Origin: an uncultured Clostridia bacterium
Lineage (GTDB): Bacteria; Bacillota; Clostridia; Peptostreptococcales; Anaerovoracaceae
DNA length: 64,000 nt
NCBI GenBank assembly: GCA_938049335.1
Contig: CALIYX010000024.1
Span: forward strand, 1-64,000
Direction: 5' to 3'
Shown here: piece after piece, positions 23,738-31,521 of the stretch
Layout of the letters: every line of letters begins with the position of its first letter
How positions within the stretch are numbered: the first letter of the stretch is position 1
Program-made: the position numbers and the translations under genes
The notes under the pieces: generated by a model
What the model saw: the letters and a program-made list of their open reading frames with translations, nothing else
What the model was told of the DNA's origin: nothing
Databases searched by the model: none

Positions 23738-25408
23738 TTATTTTTCTTCGCGAAGTCCATCGTCTTCATTGACAGCTGTCGCAAGATTTATAGTCGATTT
23801 TTCGAGCTCCTGTATAATATTATTTATCAGGGTAATCTTCTTGTCAGATATGTTTTCTTCTACAGCAAGGTTAGCACTATAGAGAATTTGCTCCAAATCA
23901 AGATGTATGCTTGAAAGTTTATCTCTAACCTTTTGAATTTGATCAGCTTCTGCTGCCTGCTCTCTTGCACTATCCATATTTACAATCTCAGACTTGTTCA
24001 TATCAAGCTCAAATTCAGAGTTACCCATTACTACTATAGGCTCATATGAAAGCTTTTCGTTTACGAGCTTTGCAAAGTCCTTCTTTGACTCTTCTTCACC
24101 ATGAACTAGGAAGATTTGCTTAGGTCTCTGCTCAAAATGAGCAAGCCATGCAAATAAACCGTTTTGGTCTGCATGTCCAGAAAAGCCTTCTAGATTGTGA
24201 ATTTCTGCATTGACCTGTATCTCTTCTCCAAATAGCGTTACCATCTTGACACCCTCAACTAGGCTTCTTCCAAGTGTGCCCTGACCCTGATACCCTACGA
24301 AGACTATACTGTTCTTGGGATTCCAAAGATTATGCTTTAGATGATGCCTAATTCTTCCAGCCTCGCACATACCGCTAGCAGATATTATTATCTTAGGCTC
24401 CTTGTTGAAATTTAGGTCCTGAGACTCCTTGCTGCTTCGTGTAAACTTAAGATTCTTAAATTCAAGCGGATTATCACCCTTGAGTATGTATTCTCTAGTT
24501 TCTTCGTCAAATACCTGAGCATTTCTCCTGAATATTTCAGTTGCAGTTGTTGCCATTGGACTGTCTACATAGACAAATATCTTATCTAGCTCTTTTCTAT
24601 ACTCATTATTTGAGTCATAGAAACGGTTTAACTCATATATTAACTCCTGAGTCCTTCCGACAGCAAATGATGGAATAACAACGTTTCCTCCACGTCTTGT
24701 CGTATTTATGATTATCTCTATGAGTTTTTCGACACCAGATCCTAACTCCTTATGGATTCTATTTCCATATGTAGTCTCCATAATTACATAATCAGCTTTT
24801 TTGATATATGTTGGGTCGCGTAAAATAGGTCTTCCCTCCATACCAAGGTCTCCTGAGAATACAATTTTTGATTCCTTATCGTCCTCAGTCACCCAGAGCT
24901 CTGTGATTGCAGATCCAAGAATATGTCCAGCATCATTAAACACAATTTTCATGTCCGGATTAATTTCTATCTGCTGATCATAAAGAATTGGACTTACCAA
25001 AGATAAAGTTTTCTCTGCATCTTCTATAGTGTAAAGAGGTTCGACTTGCTCTCTTCCTGCCCTCTCAGCCTTACGGTTCTTCCACTCAGTCTCTTTTTCG
25101 TGAATGTAGGCGCTGTCCTTTAGCATTACAGAAAGTAAATCTGCTGTAGCATCTGTACAGTAGATTTTTCCCTCAAATCCCCTCTTTGTCAAAAGCGGTA
25201 ATCTTCCACAGTGGTCTATATGAGCATGAGATAAAACCACACATTCTATCTCTGATGGCTCAAACGGAAACTTCTCGTAATTGAGTGCGTCCTGAGCTTT
25301 TCCCCCTTGAAATTGACCGCAATCAAGCAAAATCTTATGTTCTCCACTGGTCAGCAGATGACAAGATCCTGTTACACCTGTTGATGCTCCACAAAACTTA
25401 ATCTTCAT
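23738..25408 (-). CDS. MBL-fold/beta-CASP RNA-specificity metallo-hydrolase
   Basis: A 556-residue protein. The metallo-beta-lactamase motif HAHIDHCGRLP lies near residue 55, with LSGDLG-type motifs after it (FSGDLGMEGRPIL). The beta-CASP part shows VDSPMATTATEIF and GYQGQGTLGRSL, and the RNA-metabolising MBL motif GFSGHADQNGL lies near 400. It resembles CPSF-like nucleases and YsdC/Ysh1-type enzymes, so an RNA endo- or exonuclease role is likely; the substrate is unknown. A C-terminal tail of about 60 residues is predicted coiled coil. ATG 25408 is chosen since AAGGAG lies 6 nt before it; the ATG at 25414 is too close. Confidence 0.85.
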   Translation of the reverse strand: MKIKFCGASTGVTGSCHLLTSGEHKILLDCGQFQGGKAQDALNYEKFPFEPSEIECVVLSHAHIDHCGRLPLLTKRGFEGKIYCTDATADLLSVMLKDSAYIHEKETEWKNRKAERAGREQVEPLYTIEDAEKTLSLVSPILYDQQIEINPDMKIVFNDAGHILGSAITELWVTEDDKESKIVFSGDLGMEGRPILRDPTYIKKADYVIMETTYGNRIHKELGSGVEKLIEIIINTTRRGGNVVIPSFAVGRTQELIYELNRFYDSNNEYRKELDKIFVYVDSPMATTATEIFRRNAQVFDEETREYILKGDNPLEFKNLKFTRSSKESQDLNFNKEPKIIISASGMCEAGRIRHHLKHNLWNPKNSIVFVGYQGQGTLGRSLVEGVKMVTLFGEEIQVNAEIHNLEGFSGHADQNGLFAWLAHFEQRPKQIFLVHGEEESKKDFAKLVNEKLSYEPIVVMGNSEFELDMNKSEIVNMDSAREQAAEADQIQKVRDKLSSIHLDLEQILYSANLAVEENISDKKITLINNIIQELEKSTINLATAVNEDDGLREEK

Positions 25409-25431
25409 ATTCATCTCCTTAAAAAACTAGG

Positions 25432-25989
25432 CTATATGTTCAAATTCCAAAGTTCCACTTCACCAGTTGAAACTATATCAGCTCCAGCTTCTAGCGCAGC
25501 AATAACCTCCTGCTCCGTTTCGATTATTCCTCCTGCTATAATCGGCGTTGTGATTTCCTCTCTGAATTCTTTGATCTTCTTTGTGACAATTCCCGGCATT
25601 ATCTCTATTATGTCGGGCTTTGAAATTTTGATAGACTCCATCGATGTATTTAGCGAGTGCGAATCAACAATGAAGAACCTCTGCACAGTCGTCAAGTTGT
25701 ACTCCTTGGCAATCCTTACGATATTTGTTCTCGTCGTCAAAATACCATCGACTCCATTCTTTGCCAGAAACTCTATCCCTGCCCTATCCTTGCCTATTCC
25801 CTCAGCGAAATCTAGGTGAACAAAGGCCTTCTTTCCAGCTCCATGAATTTCCTTTACGCTTTGGTTTACCGTGATTATATTTGAGTGAAGCAAAAATACT
25901 ACATCAACGCGTGATTTTAGTGCCTTGCTAAAATCCTTTTCTGTCCTTATCGCAGCGGCTATCTTCTTGTTCAAAATATCTTCTACCAT
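25432..25989 (-). CDS. glpP: Glycerol-3-phosphate responsive antiterminator GlpP
   Basis: A 185-residue TIM-barrel-like protein of the GlpP family. Visible blocks are VVFLLHSNIITVNQSVKEIH, KKAFVHLDFAEGIGKD, DGILTTRTNIVRIAKE and PIIAGGIIETEQEV. In Bacillus, GlpP with glycerol 3-phosphate binds leader RNA of glp operons to prevent early termination. No glp gene is nearby, so its target, if any, is elsewhere. AAAAGGAG precedes the ATG. It lies in a minus-strand run with the metallo-hydrolase 23 bp downstream. Confidence 0.88.
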   Translation of the reverse strand: MVEDILNKKIAAAIRTEKDFSKALKSRVDVVFLLHSNIITVNQSVKEIHGAGKKAFVHLDFAEGIGKDRAGIEFLAKNGVDGILTTRTNIVRIAKEYNLTTVQRFFIVDSHSLNTSMESIKISKPDIIEIMPGIVTKKIKEFREEITTPIIAGGIIETEQEVIAALEAGADIVSTGEVELWNLNI

Positions 25990-26032
25990 ACGAACTATCT
26001 CCTTTTAGATTATAATCAAAACAAATCGCGGT

Positions 26033-26797
26033 TTATTCGTGATGAAAATCAGACCCACTTGTTATGTGCAAATGGTACTTTGCTGCTATCTCTATAAGTT
26101 TTACTGAATCATCCTCGCTTGCAGACGGATGGAAGCACTCTAGCCCCCTTAGTCCAATCTTTTTAAGCTCTTTGAGCAGTTCAACCAGCTTATCAAAATC
26201 GTACTTATCCTCTGAGATAAATTCTTCAATTTCTAGTGGGTGTGCAAGAACTGCAGTTCCCTTTGCTCCCCTTAAAAGCTCTATTGCCTCTTGCGTGCTT
26301 AGCATTTTCTTTGGTATTCCTGACAGAAGTTTATAAAGGTCTAAGTTTCCATATCCTTTACTTATCAAGACTCTTGCTATATCAGGCTTTCCAATATATC
26401 CCCCTGGCTTCTTTGGTAGATCAGCTTCAGATATATTAATGCCATCTGCTATCAGCCTCTCTATAAGCTTTGTATTTCTTTGTTTGCGATTTTCCTTAAG
26501 TTCCTCACATGTAGCTATCATATTAGGATCTTCGGTATCAAAGTTATATCCTAGTATATGAAGTTCTATAGATTTTCCATCAAAATCATAAAGTGTTGAA
26601 AACTCGATGCCAGGAACGACCTCCATCTCAAGGTCTTTGACTGCATCTTGCGCCTCTCTGAGGCCTTCAAAGCCATCGTGATCGGTTATGGCAATTATGT
26701 CGTAATCTAGTGCTCTAAACCTCTTTACTATTTCTGTCGGAGAGAGAACTCCATCTGAATAAAACGAATGTATATGGTAATCAGTTTTAAATTCCAT
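26033..26797 (-). CDS. PHP-domain phosphoesterase (YciV/nucleotide 3',5'-bisphosphatase-like)
   Basis: A 254-residue PHP protein. DYHIHSFYSDG at the N-terminus, ITDHDGFEGL, VPGIEFS, VLAHPLE and the C-terminal SGSDFHHE supply the metal-ligand histidines and aspartates of the PHP fold. This subgroup includes the RNase AM/YciV-type enzymes that remove 3'-phosphate from 3',5'-bisphosphonucleotides. It is a little shorter than usual (about 270-290). The ATG follows the GatD-like gene by 12 bp and has AAGGTG before it. Confidence 0.82.
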   Translation of the reverse strand: MEFKTDYHIHSFYSDGVLSPTEIVKRFRALDYDIIAITDHDGFEGLREAQDAVKDLEMEVVPGIEFSTLYDFDGKSIELHILGYNFDTEDPNMIATCEELKENRKQRNTKLIERLIADGINISEADLPKKPGGYIGKPDIARVLISKGYGNLDLYKLLSGIPKKMLSTQEAIELLRGAKGTAVLAHPLEIEEFISEDKYDFDKLVELLKELKKIGLRGLECFHPSASEDDSVKLIEIAAKYHLHITSGSDFHHE

Positions 26798-26809
26798 TAT
26801 TTCACCTTG

Positions 26810-27547
26810 CTAATATAAATATCCTGTATCTGGATTGCTATATTCCTTGACACGTTCATCATGTGCTAGGAATATTGAATCTCTAAACGGAATGTTGTAT
26901 TCTTCTACGCCTAGTTCTCCTAGAACCTTCTCCAGGTAATTAGGGTTCATTATAAATAGTGGTCCAAGCGTATATGTGCCCCTAAAACCCTTGTATTTTA
27001 TACCCTCTATAGAAATGTCCTCGTTTAATCCAGGTCCTCTTAAAACCTTAAATAAAGGCGATATCTCATCTCTATAAAAGCTACGTGTAAACTGGCTTCT
27101 AAGCCCTGTAAGCTTTTCACCTTCGTACTCTCCTAGCCATAGAGAATTGTACTTGTTAATCATGTCTCTTTCTGTATCAAAGTTAAATATTCCAAGTCCC
27201 TCTAGGAAAGGTCCTCCATTTTCCTCAAATACAAATTTACCAACATCTTTTATTCCATTACCGAAAATCTCTAGAGCGTTTCCGGTAATAAGGAAGTTCT
27301 GACCTGCTTCTATCTTTTCGATTATTTTATTTTTATATTTATTTAATCTTTCGATTACAATTTTCTGGCTTAACTCAGTCATAGAACCCATGTAAACAAG
27401 GTCTATCTCCTCGCTTATAAAGCGTGGTTCACTATTAAGAGAGGTACTGATAACTTCAGCATTTGGAACCGATCTTTTTAAAATATCTATATTTGCATGG
27501 TCTCCAAAAATACCTGTGATCTCTGGAAATAAATATTCTATCTTCAT
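26810..27547 (-). CDS. gatD: GatD-like type 1 glutamine amidotransferase, catalytic residues missing
   Basis: A 245-residue protein of the GatD fold, partner of MurT in lipid II isoglutaminyl synthase. EIDLVYMGSMTE, EAGQNFLITG and YKGFRGTYTLGPLF align by position with S. aureus GatD. The nucleophile Cys94 of the GatD motif ICGGYQFLG is replaced (ITGNALEIFG), and the catalytic His of GTYLHGP is Leu (GTYTLGP). The glutaminase should therefore be inactive. The start at 27547 follows GGGAG; a longer frame to 27586 overlaps murT. It is translated right after murT. Confidence 0.82.
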   Translation of the reverse strand: MKIEYLFPEITGIFGDHANIDILKRSVPNAEVISTSLNSEPRFISEEIDLVYMGSMTELSQKIVIERLNKYKNKIIEKIEAGQNFLITGNALEIFGNGIKDVGKFVFEENGGPFLEGLGIFNFDTERDMINKYNSLWLGEYEGEKLTGLRSQFTRSFYRDEISPLFKVLRGPGLNEDISIEGIKYKGFRGTYTLGPLFIMNPNYLEKVLGELGVEEYNIPFRDSIFLAHDERVKEYSNPDTGYLY

Positions 27548-27563
27548 AAATCTTATCTCCCTA

Positions 27564-28940
27564 CTACTGTACTTTGCCAGCTGCAAATCTGTCCCTAATG
27601 GAATCTGCTATCTTTAGGCCCTTATCTATTACATCAAGGTCATATAAAACATAAATCAAGCTGTCATCAATATACTCAAATAGCTCAATTGCATCTTCTG
27701 CCTTTTCAACAACTTTGATTTTTTCCTCTGGAACTCCTGCAAGAAGTAGTCTCACCTTATAGTCCAAAGCTCTTGTCCCGTAAACGATAATGCTGTGCAA
27801 ATAATCATCCGCTATGAACTCAAAATCAGTGTCGTAAATCCAGCAAATATCTTCTGACCAGTGAATTTCTGCATCTATTGAATTTACCATAAACAGAATC
27901 TGCTTCTGCTTCTTTTGCTTTGCAATATACTCCATTACTCTTGATGTGGCATATCCGTTCAGACACTTTGATAGCATCGTGATAACCTTCATGTCTCCAG
28001 CATCCTGCGAGTTATACCTAGTCTTCGCAAGCCCCATAGTCTTTAGACATTTTGCAATCTCTGCTAGTGAATATCCCATCTCATGAAGTAACGTCATAGC
28101 TGAAAGCTGATTGTAGATATTGAATACACTATCGTTTAAAATTACTACTTTCTGACTTTCTCCTTTTGCCACAAAGAGCATTTCATTATTATCAAAATCA
28201 ACCTCATCTAGATAATAATCATATTCAGGCGATTTATATCCACAGGTATCGCAATAGATTTTTCCTATATTACTATATCTGTAATACTTGAACTTAATTT
28301 TCTCTCCACATACAGGGCAAATTTGTACATCATTTATGATGTTATTGCTATCTATCCTGTCCCCTTCCATCTTTTTGATGCCGAAATATATTCTCTTGTT
28401 CTTAGGAGATACAGAATAAGCATTGTAATCATCTGCATTGCAAATCAGTTCTGTGGTTTTGGGTATGAATGTGCTTAGAACATTTCTTACAAATTCAGGA
28501 TGACCAGTTCTCATTATTGAATCTCTAGATAAGTTGCAAACTACAAGCTTATCAATATCCATCTGTGAGCCGATAAACCTCATTGAACGCTCGTCCATCT
28601 CAAATACAGCAAGCTCATATTTGCACTTTCCAAAGATGCCTGTAGACTTTATCAAAGAAGTTGCGATCCCTGTATGTGTATTTGATCCATCTCTATTTGT
28701 TATAACTTCTGTGCCTAGAGTTGCTAACATATCTGAAATAAGGTTTGTTGCCGTTGTCTTACCGTTAGTACCCGTAACTCCTATAATAGTCTTCGGCTTT
28801 TTTGCATATCTCAAGAAACCAGGGCATATCCTAAATGCAACTATTCCTGGAAAGTCAGTTCCCTTATATCCAAATACCTTTAGGGCAATTATAGCGAGCT
28901 TTGCTACGCAAAGTGCAACAAAATACCTGATTCTATTCAT
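27564..28940 (-). CDS. murT: MurT, lipid II isoglutaminyl synthase ligase subunit
   Basis: A 458-residue Mur-ligase-like protein with ATP site GVTGTNGKTTATNLI near residue 55. A Cys4 zinc ribbon interrupts the central domain: CPVCGEKI near 208 and CDTCGY near 231. The C-terminal DUF1727 region has WIYDTDFE near 370, with the aspartate that completes the MurT triad. It amidates the alpha-carboxyl of D-Glu in lipid II using ammonia from GatD. Here its partner looks inactive, so ammonia may be taken directly or supplied otherwise (inference). Confidence 0.88.
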   Translation of the reverse strand: MNRIRYFVALCVAKLAIIALKVFGYKGTDFPGIVAFRICPGFLRYAKKPKTIIGVTGTNGKTTATNLISDMLATLGTEVITNRDGSNTHTGIATSLIKSTGIFGKCKYELAVFEMDERSMRFIGSQMDIDKLVVCNLSRDSIMRTGHPEFVRNVLSTFIPKTTELICNADDYNAYSVSPKNKRIYFGIKKMEGDRIDSNNIINDVQICPVCGEKIKFKYYRYSNIGKIYCDTCGYKSPEYDYYLDEVDFDNNEMLFVAKGESQKVVILNDSVFNIYNQLSAMTLLHEMGYSLAEIAKCLKTMGLAKTRYNSQDAGDMKVITMLSKCLNGYATSRVMEYIAKQKKQKQILFMVNSIDAEIHWSEDICWIYDTDFEFIADDYLHSIIVYGTRALDYKVRLLLAGVPEEKIKVVEKAEDAIELFEYIDDSLIYVLYDLDVIDKGLKIADSIRDRFAAGKVQ

Positions 28941-29041
28941 AAAATCTCTCGCAATCCAAGAAATACAAAGCTTGGATTTGTTCCTTTCTCCTAGAAACTC
29001 CTAGGCACTGAATTTAGTCTCTATTGCTTTTAATCAAAGCT

Positions 29042-29587
29042 CTATGCTTCGAAGAGCATATCTCCCCTTACTTGACTTGCTACGTCATCATTCTTTAAAA
29101 TTTTGATAAGCTCGCTTGCAAAATCGCTAGCATATGCTGGTCCGCGACCTGTAATGATATTGCTAGATACAACTACATTTTTCTTTACATACTCTGCATC
29201 TATAAGCTCACTCTCCATGCCATCGTAGATTGTAGCTTCATGACCGCCTAGAACCCTTGCCTTAGCAAGAGCCATAGGTCCTGCACATATTGCTGCTACA
29301 TATCTTCCACTCTCAGCGAACTTTCTTATTGCGGCTTTACAATCAAAGTGATTACAGATATTCTCCACACCCTCATAGCCTCCTGGAACTATGAGCATCT
29401 GGCAGTTTTCGAAGTTACATTCCTCAAAGATGATGTCGGCCTCAACTCCAATCCCATGTGATCCATACACCATCTTTTCTCTCATTATCGATACCATCTT
29501 TATCTGTATTCCGGCGCGTCTTAACATATCGACAGTTGTTAGTGCCTCTATCTCTTCAAATCCATTCGCCAAAAAAATATATGTCAT
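29042..29587 (-). CDS. DJ-1/PfpI family protein
   Basis: A 181-residue DJ-1/YajL-like protein. The conserved EEIEALTTVDMLRRAGI N-terminal motif with Glu-18-type acid and the Cys elbow VAAICAGPMAL (near residue 98) are present, plus the VITGRGPA-like TGRGPAYA. Relatives are glyoxalases, deglycase candidates or redox chaperones; the role in this organism is not fixed. AAGGAG precedes the ATG by 6 nt. It lies between a membrane protein and murT. Confidence 0.88.
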   Translation of the reverse strand: MTYIFLANGFEEIEALTTVDMLRRAGIQIKMVSIMREKMVYGSHGIGVEADIIFEECNFENCQMLIVPGGYEGVENICNHFDCKAAIRKFAESGRYVAAICAGPMALAKARVLGGHEATIYDGMESELIDAEYVKKNVVVSSNIITGRGPAYASDFASELIKILKNDDVASQVRGDMLFEA

Positions 29588-29596
29588 GATTTCTCC

Positions 29597-30271
29597 TTAA
29601 TAAAAAATACGCTCATCCTTGATTAGCATCTTGTTTATATAAACAAATATACCTATCAAAATTGCCATTATTATCGTTGCAAAGACTGATACGACCGCCT
29701 CAAAAGGCGTTCCTATAAGCTCAATCAAAAGTGACTCCTTGCCAGGGCTTACCCCAATGAATAGCTTATATATGACTTTTCTTATCACATCTACATTTAG
29801 ACTAATTGCCATCACAATCTGCATAATTACCGCCAGTGCAATAGCAAAATTGTTTGCTCTTCTCAGCTTACTTCTGCTACCGTTCTTTAGCAAGTAAGCA
29901 TAGCTAAAGATAGACGAAACTCCAAAGAACAAGCCTGCAACCGCGCTTACAGTCAGTATTTTCTTTGCTTTTCTCATTACCTCCACTTCTTTTTTCTCAA
30001 AGAGTGGATCATTAAACTTGCCGTTCTTTTCGTATACTTGGAATTCGCTTTTTAACGGTGAGTTAAGATATGAACAAATCTCACTAGAAAACTCTGTACC
30101 CGATGTTTTTGTGTTTAGGTTATATGTAACCTGAGAATCATTGAAATGGTAGGTATAGGTTTCAGGCACTCTAAGAATAGCATTATAGCTAAAGATCACG
30201 ATAAAAAACGAAATACTTACGGCAAGAATAACATATAAAATATAATTAAGTCGTTTCAATATGTTCTCCAT
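29597..30271 (-). CDS. Integral membrane protein, DUF1461-like
   Basis: A 224-residue protein with four hydrophobic segments (about residues 10-32, 107-127, 142-163 and 195-216) and an extracytoplasmic loop of about 70 residues after the first. FNDPLFEKKEVEVMRKAK recalls the TIGR01906/DUF1461 family motif, but the match is partial and uncertain. Function unknown. The ATG at 30271 has no good ribosome site and starts just beyond a terminator-like hairpin. Confidence 0.6.
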   Translation of the reverse strand: MENILKRLNYILYVILAVSISFFIVIFSYNAILRVPETYTYHFNDSQVTYNLNTKTSGTEFSSEICSYLNSPLKSEFQVYEKNGKFNDPLFEKKEVEVMRKAKKILTVSAVAGLFFGVSSIFSYAYLLKNGSRSKLRRANNFAIALAVIMQIVMAISLNVDVIRKVIYKLFIGVSPGKESLLIELIGTPFEAVVSVFATIIMAILIGIFVYINKMLIKDERIFY

Positions 30272-30279
30272 TTGTAAAC

Positions 30280-30312
30280 TAAAAAACAGAGGACAGGAAT
30301 TACCCTGACCTC
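30280..30312 (-). terminator. Terminator after hpt
   Basis: CAGAGGACAGG (about 30287-30297) pairs with CCTGACCTC (30304-30312) with one mismatch. On the minus strand it leads into TTTTTT. It lies just past the hpt stop and before the next gene's start. Confidence 0.75.
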
Positions 30313-30318
30313 CATTCC

Positions 30319-30852
30319 CTAACCTTCTAAGTAACTAATATATGGAAGATTTCTATACTTTTGGTCATAGTCGAGCCCATAACCAACCACAAACAAATCC
30401 TCAACCTCAAAACCAACATAATCAGCTTTTACATCAGCCTTTCTTCTTGCTGGCTTATCTAGCAATGTGCAAATCTTAATTGTCTTTGGATTTCTTGCGG
30501 ATATGTACTCCTTGAGATACTTGAGCGTTGTTCCAGTATCTACAATGTCCTCAACTATGATGATGTTCTTATCAAAGAGGTTCATTCCAATATCCTTAGT
30601 AATCTTAACGACACCGCTACTTGTTGTAGCCGAACCATAGCTGCTTGCTGCAACAAAGTCGATCTTGGTGTCTAGCTTGATTTCCTTCATGATATCGGCC
30701 ATCCACATGATAGCGCCCTTTAGCGTACCGATTAGGACAACCTCCTCGCCCTTATAATCTTTGTTTATCTGTTCGCCTATTTCCTTGGCTCTCTTTGTTA
30801 TCTCTTTCTGTGTAAAGAGAACTGTTCCGATTGCATCCTGTTTTGCTTTCAT
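30319..30852 (-). CDS. hpt: Hypoxanthine phosphoribosyltransferase
   Basis: A 177-residue purine salvage enzyme. The PRPP-binding loop is IIIVEDIVDTGTTLKYL near residue 96, with GTLKGAIMWMADI near 42, AASSYGSATTSSG in the flexible loop and DYVGFEVEDLFVVGYGLDYDQ at the C-terminus. It converts hypoxanthine (and guanine) with PRPP to IMP (GMP). GAGGA precedes the ATG. In many Firmicutes hpt sits near tilS/ftsH; here it is near engB. Confidence 0.96.
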   Translation of the reverse strand: MKAKQDAIGTVLFTQKEITKRAKEIGEQINKDYKGEEVVLIGTLKGAIMWMADIMKEIKLDTKIDFVAASSYGSATTSSGVVKITKDIGMNLFDKNIIIVEDIVDTGTTLKYLKEYISARNPKTIKICTLLDKPARRKADVKADYVGFEVEDLFVVGYGLDYDQKYRNLPYISYLEG

Positions 30853-30930
30853 AGCTTCCTCATTATATATATTTAAATAACATCTACGTCTACATATAAT
30901 TTTATACTAAATGACTCGATATGTCACTAA

Positions 30931-31521
30931 CTATTCTATACCAAGTTCCTCAGCAATATAGTCAAGTAGCACATCATGACCAGTCTTCTTGAGCGCAGAA
31001 ACTGGAACAATCTTATCTTCCTTCCCAAGGCTTAGGCTCTTTCTGATTATCGATAGATTTTTCTGCTTCTGATTTCCGGATATTTTATCTGCCTTTGTTG
31101 CGCAAACAAGTCCATCAAGTCCATAGCTTCTTAGGTATTCATACATCTGAACATCTAGCTTTGATGGCTCGTGTCTAATATCGACAAGCTGAACTACCCT
31201 CTTAAGATTTTTTCTCTGTTTAAAGAAATCATCCATCATTCTATCCCAGTCAGCTGTGATGCTCTTTGATACCTTAGCATAGCCATATCCAGGCAGGTCG
31301 ACAAAGCGAAATGCATCATTTATCAAATAGAAGTTAATCGTCCTTGTTTTTCCTGGGTTTCCGCTGACCCTCGCCAGACTCTTCCTGTTTGTTAACAGGT
31401 TGAGTAGCGAGGATTTTCCTACATTTGAACGTCCAACAAAGGCTATTTCATCAAGACTTGCATCTGGATACTGATTTGGTCTTACTGCGACCGCTTCCAA
31501 TTCTGACCTGATAATTCTCAT
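30931..31521 (-). CDS. engB: Ribosome biogenesis GTPase EngB (YsxC/YihA)
   Basis: A 196-residue small GTPase: GRSNVGKSSLLNLLT (G1), a T in the GNPGKTRT switch, FVDLPGYGYAKV (G3), CATKADKI (G4) and VSALKKTGHD (G5). It is needed for late 50S subunit assembly. Its start codon overlaps the lon stop (TAATG), so it is translationally coupled to lon, as in the Bacillus lon-ysxC order. Confidence 0.96.
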   Translation of the reverse strand: MRIIRSELEAVAVRPNQYPDASLDEIAFVGRSNVGKSSLLNLLTNRKSLARVSGNPGKTRTINFYLINDAFRFVDLPGYGYAKVSKSITADWDRMMDDFFKQRKNLKRVVQLVDIRHEPSKLDVQMYEYLRSYGLDGLVCATKADKISGNQKQKNLSIIRKSLSLGKEDKIVPVSALKKTGHDVLLDYIAEELGIE

